Origin: Intoshia linei
Lineage: Eukaryota; Orthonectida; Rhopaluridae
Direction of reading: 5' to 3'
NCBI GenBank assembly: GCA_001642005.1
Contig: LWCA01000387.1
Location: forward strand, 1 to 29,267
Length of the DNA stretch: 29,267 bases
The notes below the pieces were generated by a model. It ran no database searches. It was not told the origin of the DNA and worked only from the letters and a program-made list of their open reading frames with translations. The first letter of the stretch is position 1; every line of letters begins with the position of its first letter. This document shows positions 1 through 9,700 of this stretch, piece after piece. Made by a program: the position numbers and the translations under genes.

Positions 1-410
1 TCACTGAAAATTTGTATTTCAGGGGTCTGCTTATAATCGAGAAAAGACAGTAGAAATAGTTTTACCAACCCTTTAGGGAAAATTGACATTTTACCAAGCT
101 TAAAAAGTAAAATCCGGTTTTACTTACGCTAAAAATGGTTTTATTTTTTTTGGTTTGGATTGAAATTTTTTTCTTATAGCCTTTTATGTAAAATCGTAAG
201 TAGGGATTTTTAACGAAATTGCTTGAAATCTTATGTTTTATTAAATATTATTAATGGTGGGATATTTAAAATTATAATTTAGCGGTCGTCTAGTCTGGGA
301 TAAATTCCCAACATCTGGTAACTCTTCAATAATGTATTTTACAAAAATAAACTAATTTTTTAATTATTATTAGCAATTGCTGGTAATAAAACCAGAAATT
401 CTGGTACTAA

Positions 411-428
411 TACCAACACGTGTTGGTA
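411..428. repeat. Perfect 18-bp palindrome
   Basis: TACCAACACGTGTTGGTA is a perfect palindrome centred on CACGTG, an E-box core. Degenerate partial copies (CTGGTA, ACCAG) lie just upstream at about 380-406. It sits in repeat-like DNA, so it may be part of a mobile-element end rather than a regulatory site. Confidence 0.6.
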
Positions 429-504
429 ACACATATTCCTATTAGTCGATCCATTCTTTGCTTCGCTAGTCGGTGTAACATGTAAACATGTAATACTCAA
501 ATAC

Positions 505-546
505 GTGGCGGGCCGCATTATTTTGAAACATTTTTAGGCAGGACGC
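505..546 (-). mobile_element. Probable hAT element end fragment
   Basis: Two spaced GC-rich blocks in very AT-rich DNA match the style of the paired CGGTCCGC / CGGCCCGC blocks next to the left terminus of the element at 15662-15946. I could not find a CAGTG terminus or a target duplication, so this is read as a decayed fragment. Confidence 0.35.
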
Positions 547-865
547 ATCATAAAAACTTTTAACGCATTTTTTAAATTATACTATGAATTTTTACTATGA
601 ATCGATATCATTGTCAAATACACATTGTGTATTTGAACGTTACGTTAAATCAGATAATCGAAAACGAATGTGTTTATAGTTCGAGCCTCCATGGTTTTTT
701 AAGATTTTTTAGTTCAATATGCTCTTATAATGAACAGAAATTTAAAATTACAAATGTTGTTCACTTTACGGGTGTAGCACTGTATTAATTAATATTTTTA
801 AATATTTACGTATTGTATAAATTATAATTGTATATATAAAGTAACTCCATTTTTTGATAAAATGT

Positions 866-2062
866 TTAATTTCTAACAATTTTTGAAAATAATACTCTCG
901 ATAGAAAAAACAGAAAAATATATACTAAAAAGCAAACAACTATAATGTAAGATAATTTAAGTAATTTTCTTTTTTTTACTTTATTTGATGATGGGTTAAA
1001 GAGTTTTTTAAATATATTTTTCATTTTATCACATGATATATCATTTTGAGTTGCTTCTATTTTTGTATTGATATTAAAGCAATATAAATAGTAATAATCG
1101 TCATTGTAGATATGTTCATATCCTCGAGTATCTATTAATATAGTATTATTTTCAAAACAGAATAAGTGCATTTCGTTAATATGGGTATCAGATTCACACA
1201 TTTTATTTTTTTTGTTTCTTTGATAATTGTGAGCACATACAAAATCGGTAAATCTGCACTGAACCAAGAAATTTCGCCTTGCCTTTAAAACTTTATAATT
1301 TTGTAAACACAGTGGTGATTTGTTTACCGTATAATTGGATTGATATACAATTAAACCATTCCCAACTGTTTTATAATCTTTTAAAGATTCCTTGCAGTCT
1401 TTTATTACCGCATTTGTTTTTGCCATGTAATATGTTAAATTTGGGAATATTAGAGTTAAATGTAATTTGTTATCAAGGTTGTAAAAAAGAAAACCTTTTT
1501 CGATAGGTAATTTTTTAAAAATTTTTACAATGTGCCATGAATGTCCACCATCAAAACTTAACCACATATTGTTGTAATTAAATATGGTGAATAATGTAAA
1601 CCGTGTGGAATTTACAAAAGAATTTATCCACATATTTTCGTTATTAATTACAATCGTTTTTAAAGTTGGTTCATCAAAAGGTTTTACCCACTTATCTGTT
1701 CCAAAATTCACATATACTATACTATTTTCATTAAACGGTATTGATTCACGGACAATGCTGAATTCGTAAATTAAATTTTGTTCATTATAATTTGTGAAAC
1801 TTTTTAAACAAATCAGTTTATCATGTATTTCAAATGGTTGAAATATGTCACCATTATCATAAGATATATAGTTGATACAACCAAAACTTATGATTACAAT
1901 TGATATAAAAGGATGTATAATTGTGTAAATTTTACATTTTGCTTGTATATTGATTGGAAACTTTATATTTTTAAATTTTGTATAAGATGTATCACTTATA
2001 TAAATTTCACGCTGATTCTTTACTTTCCATTTTATATTTAGAAAAAAATAAGAAATTATATT
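866..2062 (-). CDS. Sortilin-like gene, exon 2 (terminal)
   Basis: The acceptor TTTTTTAG|AATATA opens a frame that runs uninterrupted for 398 codons to TAA at 866-868. Both Asp-boxes, the cysteine-rich module and the membrane helix are in this exon. Confidence 0.8.
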   Translation of the reverse strand, partial: NIISYFFLNIKWKVKNQREIYISDTSYTKFKNIKFPINIQAKCKIYTIIHPFISIVIISFGCINYISYDNGDIFQPFEIHDKLICLKSFTNYNEQNLIYEFSIVRESIPFNENSIVYVNFGTDKWVKPFDEPTLKTIVINNENMWINSFVNSTRFTLFTIFNYNNMWLSFDGGHSWHIVKIFKKLPIEKGFLFYNLDNKLHLTLIFPNLTYYMAKTNAVIKDCKESLKDYKTVGNGLIVYQSNYTVNKSPLCLQNYKVLKARRNFLVQCRFTDFVCAHNYQRNKKNKMCESDTHINEMHLFCFENNTILIDTRGYEHIYNDDYYYLYCFNINTKIEATQNDISCDKMKNIFKKLFNPSSNKVKKRKLLKLSYIIVVCFLVYIFLFFLSRVLFSKIVRN

Positions 2063-2910
2063 CTAAAAAAATTATTTAGTTTTATCTATTTAAATAATAT
2101 ACATGTTTATAGATATTTAAATAAACATATTACCGTTGTTTGTATAATAATTCTTTTTCTTATTAATTTGTATACCTCAAAATTAAATGCTTTCGAGTGC
2201 AGTAATTTATCGTTTACTCCTCGAAAATTTTTAATTTTTTGAAACTTTTCGCCTTTTTTAATAATTTTGTTATGATTTACTGTTTCTATTATCATTAAGT
2301 TTCTTGTATAAAAATTAAGATATTTAATACTTTTTACATTGAGGAAAATAATTTTTAATTGGTTTATTTTTACATCAAACATGTATAATTTGGAATACGA
2401 CTTTATGTAAACTTGATTTGATTTATCAGTCCAAAATATACTGTAAATTTTTGGAATGTTTCGATAAAATTGTTTGACTAATTTGTTGTAGATATAATAC
2501 ATGTATTTTGTATTATATAAAATTGTTGCATTTATGTGATTAAGACATGGCGCAGATTTTCTAATACCGAGTATATTTTCATATTTTGTTTCAAAATAAT
2601 CTACAAACCCATTGGCGTATTTTACAACAAGTACATATTTTTCTTCGGTAGATGAGCTGAATATTAGATATTCATCTTTTTTATATAAAATAGGTTTTGA
2701 TCCGTTTTGTGGGTATTGTGATTTAACAACCAATACTGATTTTTCAAATTTAACTATATCTATATTTTCTCCTATTTTAAGTGCAAATATGTTGACTACT
2801 TTGTAGATTGTAGCCGTTTTTGTATAACCGGCACTTTTTATTGTTTTTTCAATGTTAATTTCACAATATGCATAGCAAATCAGTAGAATATAAGTTATTT
2901 CAAATTTCAT
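866..2910 (-). CDS. Sortilin-like VPS10-domain membrane receptor, two exons
   Basis: A predicted 657-residue type I membrane protein. VPS10 receptors bind cargo in the secretory and endosomal system through a beta-propeller. An N-terminal signal peptide (about residues 1-18) is followed by a diverged propeller with two Asp-box motifs, SYDNGDIF near residue 326 and SFDGGHSW near 428. A cysteine-rich segment (Cys 482, 511, 528, 535, 548, 561, 587, 603) includes TDFVCAHNY, like the sortilin 10CC module. One membrane helix lies at about 628-650. Exon 1 is 2134-2910 and exon 2 is 866-2062, joined in phase 0 across a 71-bp intron. Only about seven residues follow the helix, so the usual sorting tail is missing. 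It is shorter than vertebrate sortilin. The ATG at 2910 is chosen because the signal peptide follows directly. Identification rests on motifs only. Confidence 0.8.
2134..2910 (-). CDS. Sortilin-like gene, exon 1
   Basis: It encodes 259 residues from the signal peptide through the first part of the propeller. The donor reads ACG|GTAATA. Open reading continues ~30 bases into the intron to a stop at 2107, which is read-through. Confidence 0.8.
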
Positions 2911-3192
2911 GTTTTAATTTTATTTAAAGGATTATTTCATTTAGATTAGATGTACCCTTTGAGCATTTCATTTGTAATTTATTTACGATTATGTAAATAT
3001 TACATATTTACGTTGGTAATATCCATTAAAGTTTTTAATACGCTTATTTTGTAGTCGTCTAATATCTATTGCAGTTTACTGTATTTGAAAAAATTAAATT
3101 TTTTTAGATTTTTGAGGTCGGAGTTAGAACGTTAAAAGTTAATTAATAATGGTCAGAAGCATTAAATTATAACAATTATCGAATTTAAGGTG

Positions 3193-3276
3193 ATGGAGAA
3201 TTTTTATTATCTATTTGTATTTACATGTCTTGTGTCTAATTTTCACGTAACGAAACGCTTTTGTAATAATCCATGA
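3193..3276 (+). other. Tiny ORF resembling a signal-peptide first exon
   Basis: A 27-codon frame begins MENFYYLFVFTCLVSNF, a short hydrophobic run like a secretion signal. Inside it, at about 3262, the sequence ...CGCTTTT|GTAATA matches the donor form used by genes in this window. It could be the first exon of an unseen secreted-protein gene or chance. I found no downstream exon. Confidence 0.2.
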
Positions 3277-3281
3277 ACTAG

Positions 3282-3298
3282 ACCCTACGACGTAGGGT
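3282..3298. repeat. Short perfect hairpin
   Basis: ACCCTAC-GAC-GTAGGGT has 7-bp arms and a 3-base loop, and is GC-richer than its surroundings. No partner sequence suggests a terminator or RNA gene. Confidence 0.4.
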
Positions 3299-5213
3299 GA
3301 ATTTGTTGTTAACTATTTTGTATTACAATATCCCTATATCCAGTGGGCATTATTCACACATCATATGTATTAAATGTATTATGTATTTCGTGGCTTGTAA
3401 AGAGATACCGTGTAATTAAAAAAAACGAAAATTAGTTGTAAACCCTGTAATAATCTTTTGCATTTTTAATAGTTTTTTATTAGTATGTTAAATTCTTCAA
3501 TTTTTAATCAAAAAAATTACAAAATTACTCGCAAAGTTTTGAAATTTTTTATAATGCAACAGTTTCAATGTGCAACACATTTGCGACATATTTTGATGTA
3601 CATATCACAACATAAACAACCTACTTGGTTGGAATTATAATATTAAAAGTTACTGATATGAATTTCAGTTTGACGAATTGAAATGTAAATGGTATAGATG
3701 ATTTTTTAGGGAAAATTATTTCTAAAATTTAATTGAGTATGATGGGCTATAAATATTGAAAACCCTTGATATGTGGAGAAAGGAAATTTTTAAAAGTCGT
3801 ATATTAAAGAATTTATTACAAATTGTTAAATTTGAGAATATTTTTCTTTGTAGTAATTAATAAATTTTCCATAAAATTAATAAAATGTGTATTTAATGTA
3901 TAAGGTTATTATATTATGCTAGATATATTTTTGTTATTTTTTTTTTGAGAATGTTCTCTATATTCAGTTTTTAAACTTGTTAAAATGTAAATAATCTTTT
4001 AATGTCCATGTTTAATAAATATTGTTTATATTATCATCAGGTATTTATATTATGAGTACAGTATTTATAAATCTGGACAAAATTTAAAACCATAATTCCA
4101 AGTTTTAATTTTCTAAGCTAACAAATTTATACATTTTGACTGATTGTCAAATTTAGTTATTCGATCCAATTCCAAAAATACGAATCGACTGGAAATTTTT
4201 ACTTTGCCGTATACTATCGTCAAATAAGCCATATACTGATACACATTGACCTAATTTTTGTGCATTAATACTATAGGTTTTAATGTATTTGTTATTTAAT
4301 AAATACTTGTTTAGTATTAATAAATTTTAATAATTTAGTTGAAAATTAAATACAATTGTGAATGTTTATATCTTTGAAGTTTTAGATCAAAGAAAAACTA
4401 TTATAGAATGTATTCATTATTAGAATCTACATAAAAATAACACCTACATATTATCTAAAGAATTATTAAATATTAGCTCATATAATATAATTATATTATA
4501 ATCCAATAAAAAGTGCAATTTTTAATTAAAATTTATTTGTCAACTTTTCACACGTAATAATAAAATATTAGAATTTGTTAATAATTGAGTTGAAAATTAA
4601 ACTCTACTACAATGAAGATAATTTGTATGTAGTTAATTTTCAGATTTTTTTTGGTCATCCAATATTAATGTCAAAGATATTATTGCAAACTGATTAATAA
4701 TGAATATGTTGTAATGAATTAATTGATAATTATGATTATTTATATTACAAGTTAATTCTAGCGAATTTGTGCTACTGATTAAAAAATGCAAGTTAAAGAT
4801 TTGGCGGTTACACTTGGATAATTTTTTTTACTTTATACATTTGATTGATTTATTTGTCAGACAGCAAAAATTTATATCGTATTTCAAAATGTGAATCGCC
4901 TATTCTATTACATCAAAGCATTATATATAACATGATACCACGGCCTTATATATTATACTAATACACATAATTAATAATCAATACATACTTATTTTAATGT
5001 ACGAGTATTTCGATCATATGTTATTAATATATAACGTTAAAGTATTTTATTGTTTGCGCTAATGGCTAAACTAATTGTTCATAATTTTCTTTTTAATTTA
5101 CAACATAGGGGTGACAATAATTATTTATTATTATTATTATAAAAAACTGTGATTTATTACTCATACTCACAATTAGAAAAATTTTGCAAATTGAACTTTA
5201 AAATTGATAAATA

Positions 5214-6161
5214 ATGAAGAATATGATATTTAGGAAAGAAAAATCAATTATGATGTATGAATCAAATATTTTGGAACAGGTTATACTTGGAAACGTGGAT
5301 GCGGTTAACAGAACAATAAATGAAGAAGATGGAAGAAGTTGGAACAAAACTGATGTATTAGGTCTGAATCTTTTGCAACACGCTACAGTGAAAGGAAATT
5401 GTAAAATGATAAAATGCTTGTTAGATAAAAAGTTAAATCCTAATTCTATTGATAAATGTTACAAAAATACGCCACTACACGAAGCTGTAAAAAATGGATA
5501 TAGTCAAACTGTGAATTTATTACTTGAATTTGGTGCAAATGTAAATTTTCCAAATAAAATGGGCATGCGACCATTACATTTATCTGCGCAAAAAGGTCAC
5601 AGTCAATGTTGTCGAAATTTAATAAAATTTGGAGCTAATACAAATCTAGTCAATATTTACAAAGACACATCTTTGCACATTGCATCAAAACATAATCATT
5701 CTACAATAGTTAAAATATTATTAACAGCCGGATCTCAAATTAATGCTCAAAATAAGAATGGAGACACAGCATTACATTTTGCTGTAACATTGCTGCATTC
5801 AAAAATAGTGACAATTCTTTTACAAAATGGAGCAAATGAAAATATTAAAAATAAACAAAAAATATCACCTTTGCAAATTGCAATTTCTATGGGAAATGAA
5901 AAGCTGATGAGACCTCCAGGGTTTGAAATAGACATAGAACCTGTACATATTAAAAAACAATGTTTGATTCCTTTGTCCTATCTGAATATAACCAAAAAGT
6001 TGAAAAGTAATCGTTTATCCAAGAATATCCGCGTAATATTTAATTTAAAAAAGTTTAAACCCAAAATTTTCAAAAAAAATAAGAAATTATATTCTGTCAA
6101 GTGCATAAAACCTTTCATACCGTTAAATGCTTTTAATGTATCAAATTGTGTTGTGATTTAA
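5214..6161 (+). CDS. Ankyrin-repeat protein, diversin/ANKRD6-like
   Basis: A single-exon frame of 315 residues. About six to seven ankyrin repeats run from residue 19 to about 240, with TPLHEAVKNG, RPLHLSAQKGH, TSLHIASKHNH and TALHFAV marking repeat starts. The repeats around 125-235 resemble the ankyrin block of diversin (ANKRD6), a Wnt/planar-polarity adaptor, notably the order GHSQ..., HNHSTIVKILL, GDTALH. That is recalled similarity, not a search result. After the repeats comes a lysine-rich tail without the long C-terminal region of diversin. The first ATG (5214) is used; an ATG pair at 5250-5253 is an alternative. Ankyrin repeats are common, so orthology is uncertain. Confidence 0.75.
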   Translation: MKNMIFRKEKSIMMYESNILEQVILGNVDAVNRTINEEDGRSWNKTDVLGLNLLQHATVKGNCKMIKCLLDKKLNPNSIDKCYKNTPLHEAVKNGYSQTVNLLLEFGANVNFPNKMGMRPLHLSAQKGHSQCCRNLIKFGANTNLVNIYKDTSLHIASKHNHSTIVKILLTAGSQINAQNKNGDTALHFAVTLLHSKIVTILLQNGANENIKNKQKISPLQIAISMGNEKLMRPPGFEIDIEPVHIKKQCLIPLSYLNITKKLKSNRLSKNIRVIFNLKKFKPKIFKKNKKLYSVKCIKPFIPLNAFNVSNCVVI

Positions 6162-6163
6162 TT

Positions 6164-6169
6164 AATAAA
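6164..6169 (+). terminator. Poly(A) signal of the ankyrin gene
   Basis: AATAAA begins three bases after the TAA stop of the ankyrin gene. Being this close to the stop implies a very short 3' UTR or use of a later signal. Confidence 0.45.
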
Positions 6170-6184
6170 TGTTATTCATATTAA

Positions 6185-6190
6185 TTTATT
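6185..6190 (-). terminator. Poly(A) signal of the FCGBP-like gene
   Basis: TTTATT on the plus strand is AATAAA on the minus strand, about 20 bases after the minus-strand stop at 6210-6212. It lies inside the 48-bp gap between two convergent genes. Confidence 0.45.
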
Positions 6191-6209
6191 TAAAATATCA
6201 ATTAGTGAA

Positions 6210-6724
6210 TTATACATTTCTGGTATTTATTAAATTATTTTTGTGAATTCTGCATGGTAAAGTTCCAGTTTTGTTATTGTAAAGTTGAAGTCTACATTTA
6301 TCATTTATTGTGTATGGCTGATATGTGCTATGCATTGTTGGGACACTATATGTGGGTATAATCATTCTGGGTTTTTCAACATTGTGATATTTTTGAACCG
6401 TAGATATATATTTTTGATTAAGTTTTTTCTTTTTATTGTTCCTTTGTCGTTTCAAACAAAATAATATTATTATTGCCAATAATATTATCAACAGTAATAA
6501 AGCCAATATTGAAATAATGAGTATTGGGAGTTTAGGAGGTTTTTTATCAACTATAATGCTTCTTGCGTGTTGATCAGTACACCTATCTCCCTTGTACAAT
6601 ATTTCCATTCCTTTTATAATCACATATTCCATGGAACAATAACAGATGTATTCACCTTTTATTTCTTTACATTCTCCTCTATTTAAACATTCCAAGTTTT
6701 TGTCATTGTAACAATTTTTTTCAA
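6210..6724 (-). CDS. FCGBP-like gene, exon 4 (EGF, membrane helix, tail)
   Basis: The acceptor ATTAG|TTGAAA gives VEKNCYNDKNLECLNRGEC, which restores the first EGF cysteine that an ATG at 6695 would miss. The helix LPILIISILALLLLIILL follows, then KRQRNNKKKK as a stop-transfer signal, and TAA at 6210-6212. Confidence 0.8.
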
Positions 6725-9700
6725 CTAATTAATATTATTATAATAAACATAATATATTAACTAGCTTGATAGTTTGGTACTTCGTAAAAACAGCAGCTAG
6801 GTCTCAGAGTGTAGACTTTTAAATTTTATCAAAAAAGTGTATATAAAATGAAAAAAACATGTATTAACTATTACCAATTTTGTCAACGAGTGGGTTCTAA
6901 GTGTGTCAAGACAGTATTTAAACATTAGGATCGTTAATTATATCAAATTTTTTTATATTGTAGAATCAATAATTACATTTTTAATTTTAATTCAAAAATT
7001 TAAAAAATATGGGTTGATAATATATTAAAACTTATTTTTCACCTGGAATGCTTAGATTTTTGGAGTTGAAATTTTTCATCTATATCAACTGGAATAAGCT
7101 GTTTCTGAAGAACTTTTTTTTAATTGTAGATCCGTTAATTATAATTAGATCAAATTTTTTGATTTACAATTATTTTAAATATTTTGTATTAATAACTATT
7201 AATTACACTGCGTTAATAATGTAGTTTCCCAATAAAAAAAATTAATAATAAAGTGCATTTTGGACCATGAATTTTTTTTGTGGGCTAACTCGATATAACT
7301 GCATTAGCTGTCATTTTGTGTAAAATTCTAGAACTTTTTTCATTTTATAAAAAAAAAGGAATAATTTGTTGTTAAAACTTATGCCTCTTACTTTTTTAAA
7401 TAGACTAAACAAACAGATAAATAAATAAAAACATACATTTTAACTAAATTACTTTATTAAATAAGGATTGTATATTATTAAAATATTACTTTTTATCGTA
7501 GTATCTACTGTTTTTAACGTTGTCGTTGTTGATGTGTAAGGTACAGTTGTTGCAGGCTAAAAATTATATTTAAAACTATGCATATTTAATGATTACCCCG
7601 TCGTAAGGAAATCGTATATACATACCAGTGGGATGAGCCGAGCAATGATTATCCGGGTCTATGGATATACTCACAACAAAAAATTTGTCATTGTTAGATG
7701 ATTTCAGTGATATTACAGTGTCGAAATGTTTAGATACATCATTATTATCAATTTTTTTAGAATTTATATTAACGGTGACAATTGAAGATACACTTGACAA
7801 AAAGTTTTTAGAATTCGTACAATTTCTATCAATAATCGAATAATTGCCATCATCCATTAAATGATTATTAGTGTAATAACAGTTTAGATCTATGTGTGGT
7901 GGAGAGTAATTATCGGGACACGTAGGCAAGCATTTCTTTTTAAAATCATCGAGTGTTTTTTTCGAGAAAGTATAAATGCTAATAAATTGGTGTATATTTG
8001 ATAATACATCTGGAGGATATGATGTCATGTGAGAGGATGTCCATTGTTCAATTGGAGCAATTAACACAGAAGAAAATCGAAATTTGTCGGGTTTAGAAGG
8101 TATCCATATTATATGTTGCATTATCATTATCGAATAAGAAGCTTCAATGTATATATATGTTTTTTCGGCCACATGGATAATGCACACAGAAATACCTTTT
8201 TTGATTGTTAGTCTTTTCCAACGAACCATCTTACCATTTACATTTTTATTATAAATGTCAACATCTACAGCTATTGATCCGTCAGTTGTAATCATAACAT
8301 CATATGATGTATAATCTAACTTATCCCACCCTTTTCCATATATTTCATTTTGATTTTCCAATTTTAACGATCCAACAGCATAATTTCTTCCCCATGCATA
8401 TAAAGGCAATGGTTGTGTTAACATTTCATCACTTGAACGTTCATCGATGTCTTTTTTCAATTTTAATCTGTAGTTACCAGAAATTAATATTATTGGTCTT
8501 AATGATACGATTAAAGTTCCAGATAATATACTGTCTGCTGTAATAAAAATCATATTTTTATCGTACAAATTAACTATGTATTCATCACCGTTTTCATATT
8601 TTCTACCATTAATATCTACAAATCGACCTTTTGGTAATGAAAATCTGATTTGTACAACATTGATTCCCGTATTTTCTTGCACATTTAGGTCATTTGATCC
8701 CAAATCAGTCGGTTTATTATTTACATTAGACAGCATCATAAAAGCCCTATCGTTTTTTACATTTATTACTTCTACGGTAGCAGCTACATTTCGGGTTCCA
8801 AGAGAATATGTTGGTAAAATTAAATACGATGCCGAACCCTCTGTACTATTTGTTGCTATACCGTATTTTGGTTTTGTTATTTTGTAAAATACAAGATTAA
8901 CAAAATGAGATGTATGTATATAAACTGTTTTTGCATTGTAAATACCACTTTTCTTAAAACTTTCACTCTTCATAAATGATGGTATTTTAAATGTATGAGA
9001 TCCTGGACCATTAAAAGATGAGACGAGTGTTTTTGATGCTTCATATTCATTCATCCAAACCTTTATATTAACAACTCCTCTCTGCATTGTAGTAAACTTG
9101 AGAAATCCATCACTAATCATATTGCTTTCTGTTTCGGATTGTGAAGATAAAATAACGGTAAAATATGAGCCCTCATTGGTACCATCATACTTAAAATAAT
9201 TTGAATATTTCAAATTCTGAAATTGAGCTTTTGGAGCAACTTCCAAAGGACTATGCCAGTCAGGATTATACTTTTTTTGTACATTTATTGTTTTTAAATT
9301 ATGAGCTATAGGTAACGAAAGATAATCTTTAGATATTACAGTATAATATACCATAAATTTGGTGCCATCTGATGAATATATTAAAACTAAACCGCTATTT
9401 TTATAATGGTATACCAATATTACTTCATTGTTTACATTTGTACGTATCCAATTTTGTTGCAAAAGAGGGTTATTAATTCCATTTGATTTTATGTAAATTT
9501 TTGGAATGTTTTTTTCACTTTTGCATACAATCACAAAGTTATTAGTTTTTGAGTAGGATTCAAATATGTAACTAGTTTTCCATTGTTCTGATGCAATAAT
9601 AGGTAACACTGACTTACTAAAAGAATGTCTAATTGGGCTACTAATTCCACCTCTTTTTTTAGGTTTGTATTCATCGTAACCTGCATTATGTTCAAATAAT

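Larger units (their letters stand above)
1..865. other. Gene-free left flank with degenerate repeat DNA
   Basis: I see no credible gene here. A 63-codon open frame at 597-788 has no recognisable motif. The stretch 505-546 carries two spaced GC-rich blocks (GTGGCGGGCCGC and GGCAGGACGC) that resemble, in reverse orientation, the paired blocks near the left end of the hAT-type element at 15662. A perfect palindrome lies at 411-428. The last ~75 bases are probably 3' flank or UTR of the sortilin-like gene on the minus strand. Confidence 0.5.
2911..5213. promoter_or_regulatory. Intergenic region between two divergent genes
   Basis: The sortilin-like gene leaves to the left and the ankyrin gene to the right, so both promoters should be here. 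I see no clear TATA box, because TA-rich strings are everywhere. The only structured sites are a small signal-peptide-like frame at 3193-3276 and a hairpin at 3282-3298. Two related AT-rich stretches around 4325 and 4580 share a GTTGAAAATTAAA core. Confidence 0.5.

Noticed and set aside
597-788. 63-codon plus-strand open frame in the left flank
   Set aside because: No motif, no splice context and it overlaps repeat-like DNA; chance frame.
1279-1769. Plus-strand frames opposite the sortilin-like gene (1279-1506, 1584-1769), and 2612-2806
   Set aside because: Antisense shadows of a better-supported minus-strand coding region.
5747-5935. Minus-strand frame opposite the ankyrin gene
   Set aside because: Lies wholly within the ankyrin coding sequence and has no recognisable feature.
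5214-6161. Ankyrin gene as a bacterial or viral transfer
   Set aside because: Its composition matches the surrounding DNA and its repeats look animal; lack of introns alone is not enough.
7661-8887. Plus-strand frames at 7661-7843, 8304-8543 and 8576-8887
   Set aside because: Opposite strand of exon 3 of the FCGBP-like gene; shadows.
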